Source of the DNA: Gimesia alba
GTDB lineage: Bacteria > Planctomycetota > Planctomycetia > Planctomycetales > Planctomycetaceae
DNA: 64,000 bases
Reading direction: 5' to 3'
NCBI RefSeq assembly: GCF_007744675.1
Contig: NZ_CP036269.1
Span: forward strand, 5,745,546 to 5,809,545
A program made the position numbers and the translations under genes. Shown one piece after another: positions 10,163-23,100 of the stretch; position 1 is the stretch's first letter; every line of letters starts with the position of its first letter. Below the pieces are notes generated by a model. It saw only the letters and a program-made list of their open reading frames with translations, did no database searches and had not been told where the DNA came from.

Positions 10163-10175
10163 GATCGATTCGCTT

Positions 10176-10961
10176 CTACTCTCCTGCGAACATGGAGGGG
10201 GTGACCTTGATCACGCCCAGATCATTATTACCGGCTGTAATTTTAAGCTTTATCCGCCCTCGTTTCCACTCATCTTTCGCAACCAGATAGCCTGCTTTTT
10301 CATGCCAGAGCTGAAATTCCCAGTTGCCCACAGGTAGATTCTCAATCTTAAATTGCCCTGTCTCGTTCGAGGTCGAAAAATAGGGATGATTCAGGGCAAC
10401 CAGCCAGCCTTCTTGCCAGGGATGTATGCTGCAACTCATTCGTAGTGGAAGTTTCTCTCCATATTCAAACTGATGCTGCAGCTTTGCCTCCGGAGGCAGC
10501 AACTGGTTTAGACTATTGTTCCGGTAGGCTTTAACCTGAAACCCATGGGCGCACAGGTCCCGATTCACCGCCTGTAATTTTTGCTTTTTGACCCAGAGCC
10601 CCGCAACATGAGGCTGGAAAATACATCCTTTATTCTGAATCGTCACTTCAGCAGGCAATTCCTGATAACTCGGATGAATCCGGGAGGCATTCAGCTTCGA
10701 TTCACGCAGATAAACAAAGACATTCTTGAGGCCACCGTTTTTCCCAACGACGAGCGACTCATCCACAATCTGGTCGCTGAATTTGCCGCAGATTTCCTGA
10801 TCCCGACTGATGTCAAGTTTGACGGGCTGCGAAGGCGTTCCGGTATAAAGAAACTGCCCTGTCAGCGTCCCCCATTCTGCAGCCTGTAGAGGTTGTACCA
10901 GAAATAGAACCAGACTCAGCACTAGCAGATATGGCTTAAAACCAATTTGATGTCGTTCCAA
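10176..10961 (-). CDS. secreted cupredoxin-like protein with carboxypeptidase-regulatory-like C-terminus
   Basis: A 261-residue exported protein with a signal peptide (LLVLSLVLFLVQPLQA, cut near residue 28). The middle contains clustered potential copper ligands: GCIFQPHV, DLCAHGF and MSCSIHPW. The CxxHPW pattern followed by a small beta domain (GQFKIENLPVGNWEFQLWHE) is the arrangement seen in planctomycete proteins often named methylamine-utilisation-like or plastocyanin-like. I infer a periplasmic copper or redox protein. The regulatory-like C-terminal domain is a Greek-key beta sandwich common in secreted proteins. It is the first gene of a two-gene unit with the downstream EEP hydrolase. 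Confidence 0.72.
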   Translation of the reverse strand: MERHQIGFKPYLLVLSLVLFLVQPLQAAEWGTLTGQFLYTGTPSQPVKLDISRDQEICGKFSDQIVDESLVVGKNGGLKNVFVYLRESKLNASRIHPSYQELPAEVTIQNKGCIFQPHVAGLWVKKQKLQAVNRDLCAHGFQVKAYRNNSLNQLLPPEAKLQHQFEYGEKLPLRMSCSIHPWQEGWLVALNHPYFSTSNETGQFKIENLPVGNWEFQLWHEKAGYLVAKDEWKRGRIKLKITAGNNDLGVIKVTPSMFAGE

Positions 10962-11104
10962 GGTTCAGTTCTCCCGATTGGATGAAACAAAATATTCAAA
11001 GGCTGGCTATGGCGTCATACAAGCCCGCAGAACAGGCTTCTGTATGTATCTTACCGCTCAACGACACCTGATGAAAGAAGAGAGCCCGTATTTGCGACAC
11101 CAAT

Positions 11105-11147
11105 AAATAACCCTCTGTAAATCAGACTCGTTTACAGAGGGTTATTT
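11105..11147 (-). terminator. terminator of the giant surface protein gene
   Basis: A perfect 17-bp inverted repeat (11105-11121 with 11131-11147), a nine-base loop and an AT-rich tail, 50 bases beyond the stop codon of the giant gene. It could also work for readthrough from the left. Confidence 0.7.
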
Positions 11148-11197
11148 AAACGTATTTAACTGAAATCATTCCACTCGGAACAATTTCGAATCCACTC

Positions 11198-14100
11198 TTA
11201 AAGCAGAGGGCCTTCCCAATTGGTAAAGGCATCATCCATCAGATCCTGATCGGCTTCAAAGTCGTCCGTCAGATCCAGTTCATCGTCTGCATGAGCAAAT
11301 ACTAACTGTCGATCATCGACATCCGATCCATTCAAGCCATCCTCAAACGACGTTGAAGAATACAAGTCTTCAAAGATGGTTTCATCCAGCTCGTCTGCAA
11401 CAGTTGTCTGTTCAAAGACAAGTGGTTGAATGACGTTGAACGTTGAACTCTGCCCCAGAACCCCATCTTCTTCCGAAGATTTGATTGCTGCCGGAGCCAC
11501 AAAACCAACCGTTGACTCTGCAACGAATGTCTGAGCGGCTTCCGGACTTTGAACCACAACAGGCTCTGCCTCGGATTCTGATGAATTGGTACCATAAATG
11601 GGGCTGGCCCCACCACTGCCAGTTGCACCTGCTTGAGCACTTGCATAAGCCTCAAGCAGCATTTGCACGCTGATATCAGAAGGAGTCTTTCGTACTCCGG
11701 GGTCAAGCGTATCATTCATCAGGTCATCAGGAAACGCTGGATCTTCTGTATGCAAACCAGTCGAATCCAGTGCGACAGTAAAGTCTGACCCGACAAAGAC
11801 CAGGTCACCGTTTCCGTCTGTTTCAACCAGGCTACCGAAACCACTGTAGTATCGTGTGAAGCCGAGCACGTGTCCAATTTCGTGCAACAGCACCGTATAC
11901 AGGTCATAGCCACCACCGACAGGCAGATCTGTGACATCAACATGCCAGCCTAAGCCATTGGCATCATCGTCAATCGCCACACGACCACCAACGGGGATGC
12001 CATCAGCGTTGTACTCTGTTGTTTGACCAGATCCCAGTTGAGCGGTTCCGAAGTCACGGACGATGACTTCGACTTCCAGTGGTTCATCCAGACCAAGTGC
12101 GGTTTCCCAGGTATCAACGGCCGCTTCAATGACTTGACCGATGCTGTCGTCGCCGCTGACAACATCCAGAGAGGTTCCAACCCATGTTTGACCAAAGTTC
12201 GCTGGGAAAACAACGTTCGTATTTCCGCTCTTTTGTTTCCCGTAGTTGCTGATCAGCTCTCTCAGGTCTCTAATGTCAACACGTCCACTCTTATCGAAAT
12301 CCATTACAGAAGTGAATGCAGCAGAGGAAGTGTAAACATCCTGATTGTAGACGTTCACGAAGTGGATCAGATCCCGGTTATTGATCGCATCATTATCATC
12401 GACATCATAAATCACTGGGTAAAGATCGGTTTCAGGAAGTGCTCCCACATTGGCGGTCACTGCACCAACGCCCACAATATCAATTTCTGTATTCTGTACT
12501 TCCAGACCAAGTTGGAGCGGGTCAATGATCAGTTCATTAGGATCAACGTAAACCTGATCTCCTGCCAGCGATTCAAACTTAATCCGGGCTAACAGAGCAT
12601 GCCCTGTTCCACCCACATTCGATTGAATCGTACTACCACCCAGGTTTCGAACCATCCCTGCTGCATCATCAATCACAACGGTTCTGTTGAATGTAAAGTT
12701 AGAACCAAATTCAACTGAAGTCGCAGTAAAGTAGGCTGTATTATAAGCAATATTCGTCAAGACGTCTGAGATACTAAACCCACTGGCGGTATCGACCCAG
12801 ACTTCTACCCAGAACGAATCCCACTCGTGAAGCCACTCTTCGTTTGCCGGCAGAGTAAAGGTATGACCGTCACTTGAAACGACCGTTCGTTCTTTGACTA
12901 CAGAAATCTGAATATTCGTCTGATCTTCAGCAATCGATGCGTCTCCACCTGAACCGAACAGAGGAGCGGGTGGTGGAGATTGCAGCTCAACAGCTCCGAT
13001 ATCCACTGTAGATACAAAATCCAGATTTCCATCTACGACTCTCGCTAAACCACGTTGGTCAAACGTCGTTGCGGAAGCATTTCGACCAGCATCAATCGCC
13101 AGGCTGCCAAACAACAGTGTATGCGTTTTGGTTGGACCACCATTATCAAGTAGAATACCAAGGTTAGGATCAACGGGAGCCATCAAGGAGCCAACAATGT
13201 TTCCATTGTCACCATCAATCAGACCGGTAGCAGAACCAATATTACCAATCAGGTTATTAAAGCTCAGGCCATCCGTGTTGTAGGCTCCGCCCAGATCATC
13301 GTTGCTCTGAGCACCGCTGTTTCCAGCAACAATCGTATTCACCAGAGTCACCATCGCAGTGGGGATCAAGTCTGAATCATTCGAAATCCCCCCACCTGAC
13401 TGATCGGCAGTGTTCAAGGTCAGAGTATTATTCAGTACGTTTAACGTACCCGAATTAAAGATCGCACCACCACGCGAAGAAGCATGGTTTCCGGAATACG
13501 TTGTATTCGTTGAATCGGTAATACCTTCGTTGTAAATCGCTCCACCACGGCTTCCCGAGATATTACTGTTAAAGAGCGATTGCGAGACATCAAAGGTGGC
13601 AGCTGTAGCTACATAAACGGCACCGGCACGTCCATCAGAGGTATTATCGGTAAACGTCGAACGTGTTACTGTAGCGGTATCCTCATACTGATAGATGGCT
13701 CCGCCCTGGAAACCGGAATGGTTATTCAGGAACTGAGCATCCGAAACATCCAGTTGCCCTGCACTGACAATCGCCCCGCCCAGGAAGTCGGCATTATTGT
13801 CTTGGAAAATCAATTGATTGAGAACCGTGGGCCCCTGACTAAACAAAGCCCCCCCATTATCAGCATCGCCGTTGATCAACTGCATATTTGACAGATTGAT
13901 TGCAACTCCGTTACCGCCATGGAAGATTCGATCGATCTCATGAGCATCAATAATTGTTGTGCCCGATCCCTGACCGAAAATGTTCACATCATCGAGAATG
14001 TCAAAGTCACCGGTTGCGTTTCCATCCTCATTGACACCGGCAATTGCCATGTCATAAGTGCCTGGCAGCAGAATGATGTTATCGGTTCCCGCGGTATTGT

Positions 14101-17100
14101 TAGCGAGAGTAACCGCTTCACGAAGTGAAATTAAACCGTCAGCCGGGTTGACAATATCATCTAATGTTGTGACGACGATCCCGTTTTCGACAATCGTTCC
14201 CACACCTTGACCGTCGGCAATATTCGCGTTCGTAGCATTCGAAAGATTCACAAAGAATGTTTCATTGCCTTCGGCTGTGAATAAGTCCGAGTTGACGGTA
14301 ACAGTGATGGTTTTCTCTGTTTCAACCGCACTAAAGTTGATCGGCACATTCATAAAGGAAACATAGTCGCCCGATGCCGATGTTGCAGTTCCGTCAGCAG
14401 TTGTCGCAAAGACGGTAACGGGTGCCCCGGCGGCCTGTGATAATGAAACCGTAAATGTAAAGTCTGTCGTTGCCCCACCGAAGCTTTCGGTCAACGTCAC
14501 ATCACTGATCGAGAGTAAAGCAAAATCATCATTATCAATGGTACCAGTTCCGATGGAGTCAGAAATGGTTGCATTGGCACTCTGGTTTGACAATTCCACC
14601 GAGAATGTTTCATCACTCTCAATCGAGGAGTCACCATTCACCACAACAGTGACCATCTTACTGGTTTCACCCGGATTGAATGTAATGGTCTGCAGCGGAA
14701 GTTGTACATAGTCAGCATCGGCCAGTGTTGCAGAACCATCCAACGTTTGAAGATCGACCGTAACAACATCGGCCACAGCTGATGCTAGCGAAACCACAAA
14801 GTTGAAGTTGGTTGTCGTACCGACAGGACCTTCCAATGCCGTCACATCGCTAATTGAAATATCGGCTTCATCATTCAGGATCGTTCCCAATGATTGATCA
14901 TCGGCAATTTGAGCACCGACGGCATTAAACAGATTCACAAAGAATGTTTCATGATCTTCGACATCTGTATCACCGTTGACGAGCACTTCAATGATCTGTG
15001 TTGTTTCACCAGGTGAGAAAGTAACAGTACCGGTAGTGAAGGCATAATCAATCCCGGCGACAGCGGTACCATTTGAGGTTTCAAAATCGACAGTCACTTC
15101 ATCGACATTCGCATTCGACAGAGACACTACGATTTCAAAGACCGTCGTTCCCGAATTGGTTTCAACCTGACTGATATCGGAAATACTGATCGTAGGAGTC
15201 ACTATTTCATAAGCACCGATATCGCTTGTTGTATCTGTGGGCCGTGTCGCTCCACGTTGGTCGGTTGCATCACCATCGGTATTATCACCGGCGTCAATTG
15301 CCAGACTTCCTGCCAGCAGAGCATGCGTAAATGTCGGGCCGCCGTTATCCTGTAAAGCACTCAGAACAGGATCCAGTCGTTGTGCGTCAGAACCAACGAT
15401 ATCATTGTTGAATCCATCGACAAAACCAACGGCACCACCCCGAGTCCCAATCAGGTTATTCCCTTGAGAAGAGAAGACACCTTCGACATCTGATCCGCTA
15501 ACCAGAGCATTATTACCTGCCACAATCGTATTTTTGACATCCACGCTGGCGGTGTCAGCCACTGAATAGATACCACCACCGGTTCCTTCAGTAAAGTTGT
15601 CATAAATCGTGGTGTTATTGATGGTCAGCTCACCCGTATTATGAATGGCTCCCCCTTCTTTACCAGCTTCATTGCCGGAGAAGGTCACATTGGAAAGAGC
15701 AATCGGGTCTTCATTCAGCAAACCGCCGCCACGTGTTCCCGCAAAGTTATTCGAAATCGTGCTGTTCGCGATCGTAACGGTACCAGCCCCGGCTTCCACA
15801 GAAACGAATGCATCTGCCCCGAGAATAATCATCGGGCCGGCATCTAGCATTTCTCCGATCGGTGCCGGATTCAGTGTTTGTACGGCAGGAGCTTGAAGCG
15901 GATAGGCGTCTGCTGCTGTCAGGTCAACGACGTACCCCAAATCTGCCAGACTACCAATCGTAATGGCGCTGATCGGGTTCACGCCTGGATTCAGGAAGCC
16001 GGTCATCAGCTCATTATCGAGATCCGATTCTCGCCAGTGAGCATCGTTTGTCCCAGGACCAGCCATCCCTTCGACAGGAATGTCAACAACACTACGTCCT
16101 AGAATAGCATTGTACTGAGCAATCGCATTGGCTCCTGTGAATCGTGGATCTGTTGTTCCACCATTCAACAATAATCCCAGACTGTCCCAGATGGTTCCGA
16201 TGCCGATTACATGTCCCATTTCGTGCAGGATCACATCAATCAATTGACCATTGGCTTCCAGGTTTGCCAGATCCGCACTGTCAAACTGCATAATTCCGGT
16301 CGCTGGAATGAACGAACCAGTACGAACCGTTCGCGGGCCGGCTTGTCCCAGAATTCCACCTACACCATCAATCGCGGGAGCTGTTGCTTCAATCCGCAGA
16401 TCGTCCACCAGACCGATTCCGGCAACAATCACGTCCGGTACGTCGCCGGTAATAATTTCGCTCCAGCGGTCGGCTGCCTGTTGGAAAATCGCCTGCTGAC
16501 TTGCAGTCAGACTAGTGTCTGTAAAAACAACCTCAATGGTATATTGAGACGTTGGCACTGGATCGGGGGGTACTGGAATATCACTTCCTTCACCACCTTC
16601 GCCATTCCCCACAGCAACTTCTGAAGAGTTATAAACGGCACCACCGGCTACTGTCGCAATGTTACCATCGAGCGTAGTATCAATAATTTCGACTGTACCT
16701 GTTACGGAATTGTAAATACCACCACCATTCTCGGCATTGTTATCTGCAATCGTGCTCAAGGAAACGGTGATTGTTCCCGTATCACTGTTAAAGATGGCTC
16801 CACCATCGGTAATGGCAGTATTCTGAACGAATTCGCTGCTCGTCATGGTGACGACACCGTTATTAAACAGTGCACCACCACGATTAGCCAGACTGTTGCG
16901 AATCTCAACATCTTCGAGTGTCAGATTACCGAAGTTCAGAATCGCTCCACCATCTTCAACGCGGGTGACATCACCATTGACAAGCGTGACTCCTCGAATG
17001 GACACATTCACGTCGGTAAAGATATGGAAGATACGATCCAGGAAATCGGCATCAATAATGGTTCTTCCAGAACCGGCACCGATAATGGTTAAATCGTCTG

Positions 17101-20100
17101 TAATATCGAGGTCGCCCAAGAAGGCGTTGTCTTCACCCGTTCCAAACAGAGACAGTGTGTAAACTCCGGTTCCCAGCAAAATGGTATCTGCTCCGAGACG
17201 TGCATTTGCTTCGATCACAGCTGCACGCAAGGTGCTCTGGCCGTTTGCGTCAACACTGACTCCATCTCCGGGAGCCACATCAATGGAATCCCCGAAACCG
17301 GTCACGATATAGCCAGACTCAAAAGCACCGATATCAACGACCAGTGAGCCATTGCCGTCACCATCGAACAAGCGGGCAAAACCACGCTGGTCGTCTGTCG
17401 GAGCATAGAAATTGTTACCGGCATCCCGTGCCAGACTTCCGCCTAACAGTTCGTGAGTAAAGGTCGCACCACCATTATCCTGCAATGCTCCCAACCCCGG
17501 GCTGACGGGAGTCGCAAATGAACCAACCAGGTCACCATTCACACCATCCGCAAATCCAGTCGAAATACCTTGAATCCCAATCAGGTTCGTTCCGAGAGAG
17601 TTGAAATCTCCTGTCACATCAGGACCAGCTGAGATGCTTGAGTTTCCGGCAATGATCGTATTCGCAACACTGACAAAACCATCAACGGCATTCAGAATAC
17701 CACCGCCGGTCACTGCAGAGTTACCAAAGACGGTCGCATTGGTAATTTCCATGCTACCTTCTTCACTGTTGTAGATCCCTGCACCATTCACTGCTTCGTT
17801 GCCTGAAATCGTGGCATTGATGACATCAGCCACTGAAATCGAGCTGTTATAAACGCCTCCACCAAATCCTGTCGCGACGTTGTTGGAAACCGTACTGCTG
17901 AGCAAGTTCAATTGAGCATTATCTTCGTTATAGATACCAGCACCGTTTTCAACTGCCATATTTCCATCAACGGTAGATCGTTGAACGGTCAGCGTTGCAT
18001 CAGCAGTATTGAAGATTCCAGCACCGTTTGTGGTTGCGATATTCGAGACCACATCAGTCAGGTCCAGAGTGATATTCCCCAGTTCCTGGTTATAAATCCC
18101 GCCCCCACTAACAGCTTCATTGTTGATCAAGGAAGTTAACAACAAGGATACAGATCCTTCTTCCTGATCGTTAAAGAGTCCACCACCATTCCGCAATGCT
18201 TCGCTGTCGCGAATGATTGTTGAATTCAGCGAGAGGCTGATACCAAAGTTCGCAATGGCACCACCATCACGATCAGCTGAGTTATCGTCAAAGAAGCCAT
18301 TGGTAATCGTCACAGAACCTGCAGAAGCATTGTAGAGACCACCACCATCATTGTCGGCTGTGTTGGTTAAGATGGAGACATCATTCAGAGTCACAACACC
18401 TTCGTCGTTATAGATACCGCCACCATCCAGAGTTGATTTGTTCCCGGAAACCGTAGTCCGGGCGATTGTCAAAGTGGCAGCTTCTTCATTGAAGATCCCC
18501 CCCCCCTGATTGGCTGTATTATTATTGACCTTACTATCATTGATCGTAATCATGGCCAAATCGTTGTTGTAAAGTCCACCACCATCCAAGGCAGCGACGT
18601 TGTCTGAAATTGAACTTCTGAGGATATCAATCGTCCCTTGAAGATCGTTGAAGAAACCACCACCATCATTGGAGGCTGTGTTCCCGATGACTTCAGAATC
18701 TACGATCGTCACTTGAGACTGATCATTGTTGAAGATACCACCACCGTCTACGGCCGTGTTATTTGAGACCACACTATTGTTCAAGTTTAAGATACCCTGC
18801 TGGCTAAGCAGACCATTCAGAATACCGCCCGCATTGATTTCAGCGTTATTTCCATCAACAACGGAATTCACCAGCGTTAACGTACCAATATTACGGATAC
18901 CACCACCGCTTTCACCGACAGCATTACCACCTGTGACAGTCACACCTTCCAGTGTAAGATCTGCACCTGAAAGTACATCAAACACACGATCGTCCAGGCC
19001 TGCAGCGTTAATAACCGTCTGACCGCTTCCTGCTCCCAGGATCGTCAATGTCCCGGTCGTATCTGTAATATCCAGGTCGCCTGTGAGTGCAGCAGCTTCA
19101 CCCGAACCGATAATCGTCAAATTATACGTTCCAGAGCCCAGCATAATCACAGAATCGCCGACTAACGCATTGGCTTCCATGATCGCAGCACGCAAGGTTA
19201 CGTTACCATCGGCATCAGCCGCAAATCCATCTCCGGGATTCGCATCGATTGTGTCCAAGTCGCTGTTGACGAAGAACGTCCCAAATTCAACGGCACCGAT
19301 GTCAACACTTGTACCCAGAATTCGAGTTGACCCCCGTTGTTCCAAGGCGTCGGTATTGGCATTGATTCCCGCATCAATCGCGACGCTACCCAGAAGCAAT
19401 GCATGCGTCAGAGTTGGTCCACCATTGTCAGCCAGATTCTGATCCAGAACCGGAGTGGGATCGATGACATTCAAAATATCAGATGTACCAAAACCTGTGG
19501 CACTGCCAATCAAACCGGTCAGGTTGCCGCCCAGGCTGGTATAACTTCCCTCAAGCTCCGTATCGGCTACGGCCAGGTTATCAATGATCAGGTTATTTTG
19601 AAGATTGAAAATACCAGTATTGGAAATCGCCCCCCCTGAGGAAACGGCGCTATTCAGGGTCATTGTATTATTGGTGGCATTCATCGTGGCGGTATTTCTA
19701 ATTGCCCCCCCACTTCGATCTGCCTGGTTTCCTGAGAACGTCGAATTGGATAAGGTCGCTGTACCTGTTCCCGCGTTGAAGATAGCACCACCATCACGAC
19801 CGGTGCTGTTTCCAAAGAGAGTACTGCGGGTCAGTTCCAGAGTTCCCGTATTGCGAATACCACCACCACTACCACCGGCGGTGTTATTGGAAATGGTGCT
19901 GTCAACAATGATCATCAAGCCGCTGTTGTTAATACCACCGGCACTGTCTTCAGCAATGTTCCCCGTGACTTCCACATTGCTCAAAGTGGTTGTCCCACTG
20001 TTTCGGAGAGCGGCTCCGTCAGCACTTCCTGTCAAAGCACCATTGGTAATGGTCAGGTTTTCCAGATTCAAAGTAATTCCGGCAAAGACCTGGAAGATAC

Positions 20101-23100
20101 GGTCTAAAGCACCACCGTCAATAATGGTTACACCAACACCCTGACCGCGAATGGTCAGGTTATCGCGAATATCCAGGTCGCCTGTTGCTGACAGATCTTC
20201 ATCGATACCAGCAATGCTCAACAAATAAGTACCAGCGGCGAGGTCAATGACATTGGAACCGGCAAGATGATTCGCTTCCTGAATGGCAGCACGCAGTGTT
20301 TGGCTTCCCGCAGAACCATTACCGACAATTCCATCTCCAAAGACAGAATCAACTCCATCTGTAAAGACGGGAGCACTCACCAGATCAATCGTAGAACTGG
20401 CGACCCAGCTTTCGGAAGCATCATTTAGTACCGGGTCACTGGATATATTTCGAATATTAGATCCTGCAGCGACGAGTCTGAACTCGTAGTCTCCAAATAC
20501 TTCCGTCACACTACTCAAATCAATTTCGTATTCGGTACCACTGACAGGATTCACGGTCAGCCCCATCAGAGAAACATCCTGGCCATTGAGCGTTAACTGG
20601 AAGTCAGAGATATCCACACCGGTCACTGCCTGACTGAACGTGACAGTCACAACACCGGCATTAGTAACCAGTGTCGCAGGCAGATCTTCGATCGTAGCAA
20701 CAGGCCCTGTCCCCCCTGTTCGCCAGCTGTCTGAAGCACCTGTCACAAACGTGTTCCCTGCCAGATCCGCAATGGAGCCGTTTGCCAGCAAGTTAAGGGT
20801 ATAATCTCCATCGAGTGCAGTGACAGAGCTCAAATCAATCTGATAGGTTGATGCATTCAAGGCAGTCACAGTTAACCCCCCAATGGGGATACTGACCTGA
20901 CCACTTCCATCATCAAACAGTAACTCAAAATCAGAAATATCAACACCGGTCACTTCTTCGGAGAAGTTAATCGTCACCAGACCAACGACAGAACCTGAAG
21001 GACGTGGATCTGGTGTGATATCTTGAATGCCAGCCGTCGGTGCAATGACTTCTACACCCTTTTGCCAGGTCTCAGATGTAGAACCGGCGACCTGATTGGC
21101 CGAAGCATCCTGAACAGCAGAGCCTTCCGCATTATAAGTCAGCGTATAAATACCATTAGCATCGGCCAAGGTGCCCAGAACAATTTCATATTGTGAAGGT
21201 GTGATCGCGTTAATGCTGGCACCGGTTGTTGAAAGATCGATCACATTCCCACTGGGATCTGTCAGCGTGAAATCAGACAATGCCAGCCCTGTCACATTTT
21301 CAGAGAAATTCATGAAAACGGAAAAACCGGGGTCGGTTCCCGAAGGAACCGGATCTGTAACATTCACAAACTGGGCAATCGGGGCCAGAGTATCGTTGAC
21401 CCACATATCAACTGCATTGGCAGCCAGTGCATTGCCTGCCAGGTCTGTAATTGATGATCCCGTTGTATTTAGCGTTAATTCATAGTCGCCCGACAGACTG
21501 GTCACTTTACTCAGATCGAGAACAAACTGTGATCCAGTAATCTGCGTCAGAGTCGCTGGAGTGGAAGCTAGATTAACAGGAGTGCCCCCATTGAACGTGA
21601 TTGTAAAGTCACTCAGATCGACGCCGTCCACATCTTCCGAGAAGTTCACAACCACTTCACCAGCGGCTTCGCTGCGAGGATCAGGAGAGACATCCACGAT
21701 ATCGGCTGTGGGAGCGGTCGTATCAACAGTAAACCGCTCGACATCGCCAAACAGCAGGGTATTGACTGGAATAAAGAAAATATTTGAAGCGAGATTATTG
21801 TCGTACTTAGCATCAGTAATCGAATTGTCAGCATTCAGTCGCAACTGGTATTCACCTTCGAGGCCAGTCACAGAACTCAGGTCCAATTCAAACGTACGAG
21901 CATCGATTTGCGTCAGCATACCGGCGCTCAAAGTGACCGCCACATTGTCTCGCAGCAACACGAAATCAGTGATATCCACTCCAATCACATCTTCAGTGAA
22001 AGAAATGGTAAATGGATCGGTAATCGCACCTGTTGTCGGATCAGGAACAGCAACAGAAATATCAGCCGTGAGGAATGTATTGGTTTCAGGAGGCAGGAAA
22101 GTATCTGAATCGGGAGTCCAGATATCCCAACCAAAGTTGAGTTCTCCAAAGATCGTTCCCGGTCGATTTGTTTCCGTTAAAAATGAATCTCCTTCCTGGA
22201 AACCATCGCCCAAACCAGAACCAGTCACTCCGTCAAAACCTTGAGCAATCCGGAATGTACTGACTCCCATCCCATCATACAGGAAGGCTCCCGTATCGTT
22301 GAAAGACCAGGTACCAAAGTTCTGAATGACAGTACCAAGCTGTGCCCCTTCGGTGCTCCGCAAAGTAAAGTTCAAAGCGTCGATCACATCGATTACAAAG
22401 ACACCATTCACCGGATTCAGATCGGTAAAGAAACCGAGCAATTCATTGGAAAAGACACCGGTAATTTCCACTGTGGAGCCGGAAAATAACCCATGCGCGG
22501 TTGTCGTGGTAACTTGAATGGGGCCCCCTGGTGAGGAGACGAACGCATCAGCCACGGTTCCAACAGCAGTCGGGGCTTCGTTTGGTAAATCGAACGGAGC
22601 CAAATTCGTTCGGGACGCCACGCGTTGTGCATTACGACGGCGGGTTGCGGATGTAAAGGGACCGTCCGGATTCGGTGCAGGAGCACCATTACGAAGACGA
22701 GATTTAAATACGGATTCCGCATTATCATAGAATGCTCCCACGTTGGCAACATTCAAACCGTTACCGGTATTATCCTGAAACACCAGATTCAAACGAGCCA
22801 ATGGGTCGCGGCGATAAGAACTCAGCACGCGGAACTCAGGGGTCGAACCAGCATTCCAGATATCTTGGGTTGTCGGAGGATCAACGGTCGAGGTAAAAGA
22901 TTCAACATAAAAATCTTCACCAAAGTTACCTTCAAATTCGTTGTTTGTCACAGAAACATTGGATCGACCATTAGCACTGTCGAATTCATCTTCATCTCCT
23001 ACACTGGCATCCGAGCCGGGTGTCTGGCTCGTAAAGCTGGTACTGGAAGAGGAAGTACCGATTCGCAAGATCAAACCGGTAGTCGAGAAATTACTATTCA

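Noticed and set aside
17640..18830. Regularly spaced repeats that could suggest a CRISPR array
   Set aside because: The repetition is at protein level in one open frame, with about 72-base periods and diverged DNA. There are no identical direct repeats with unique spacers.
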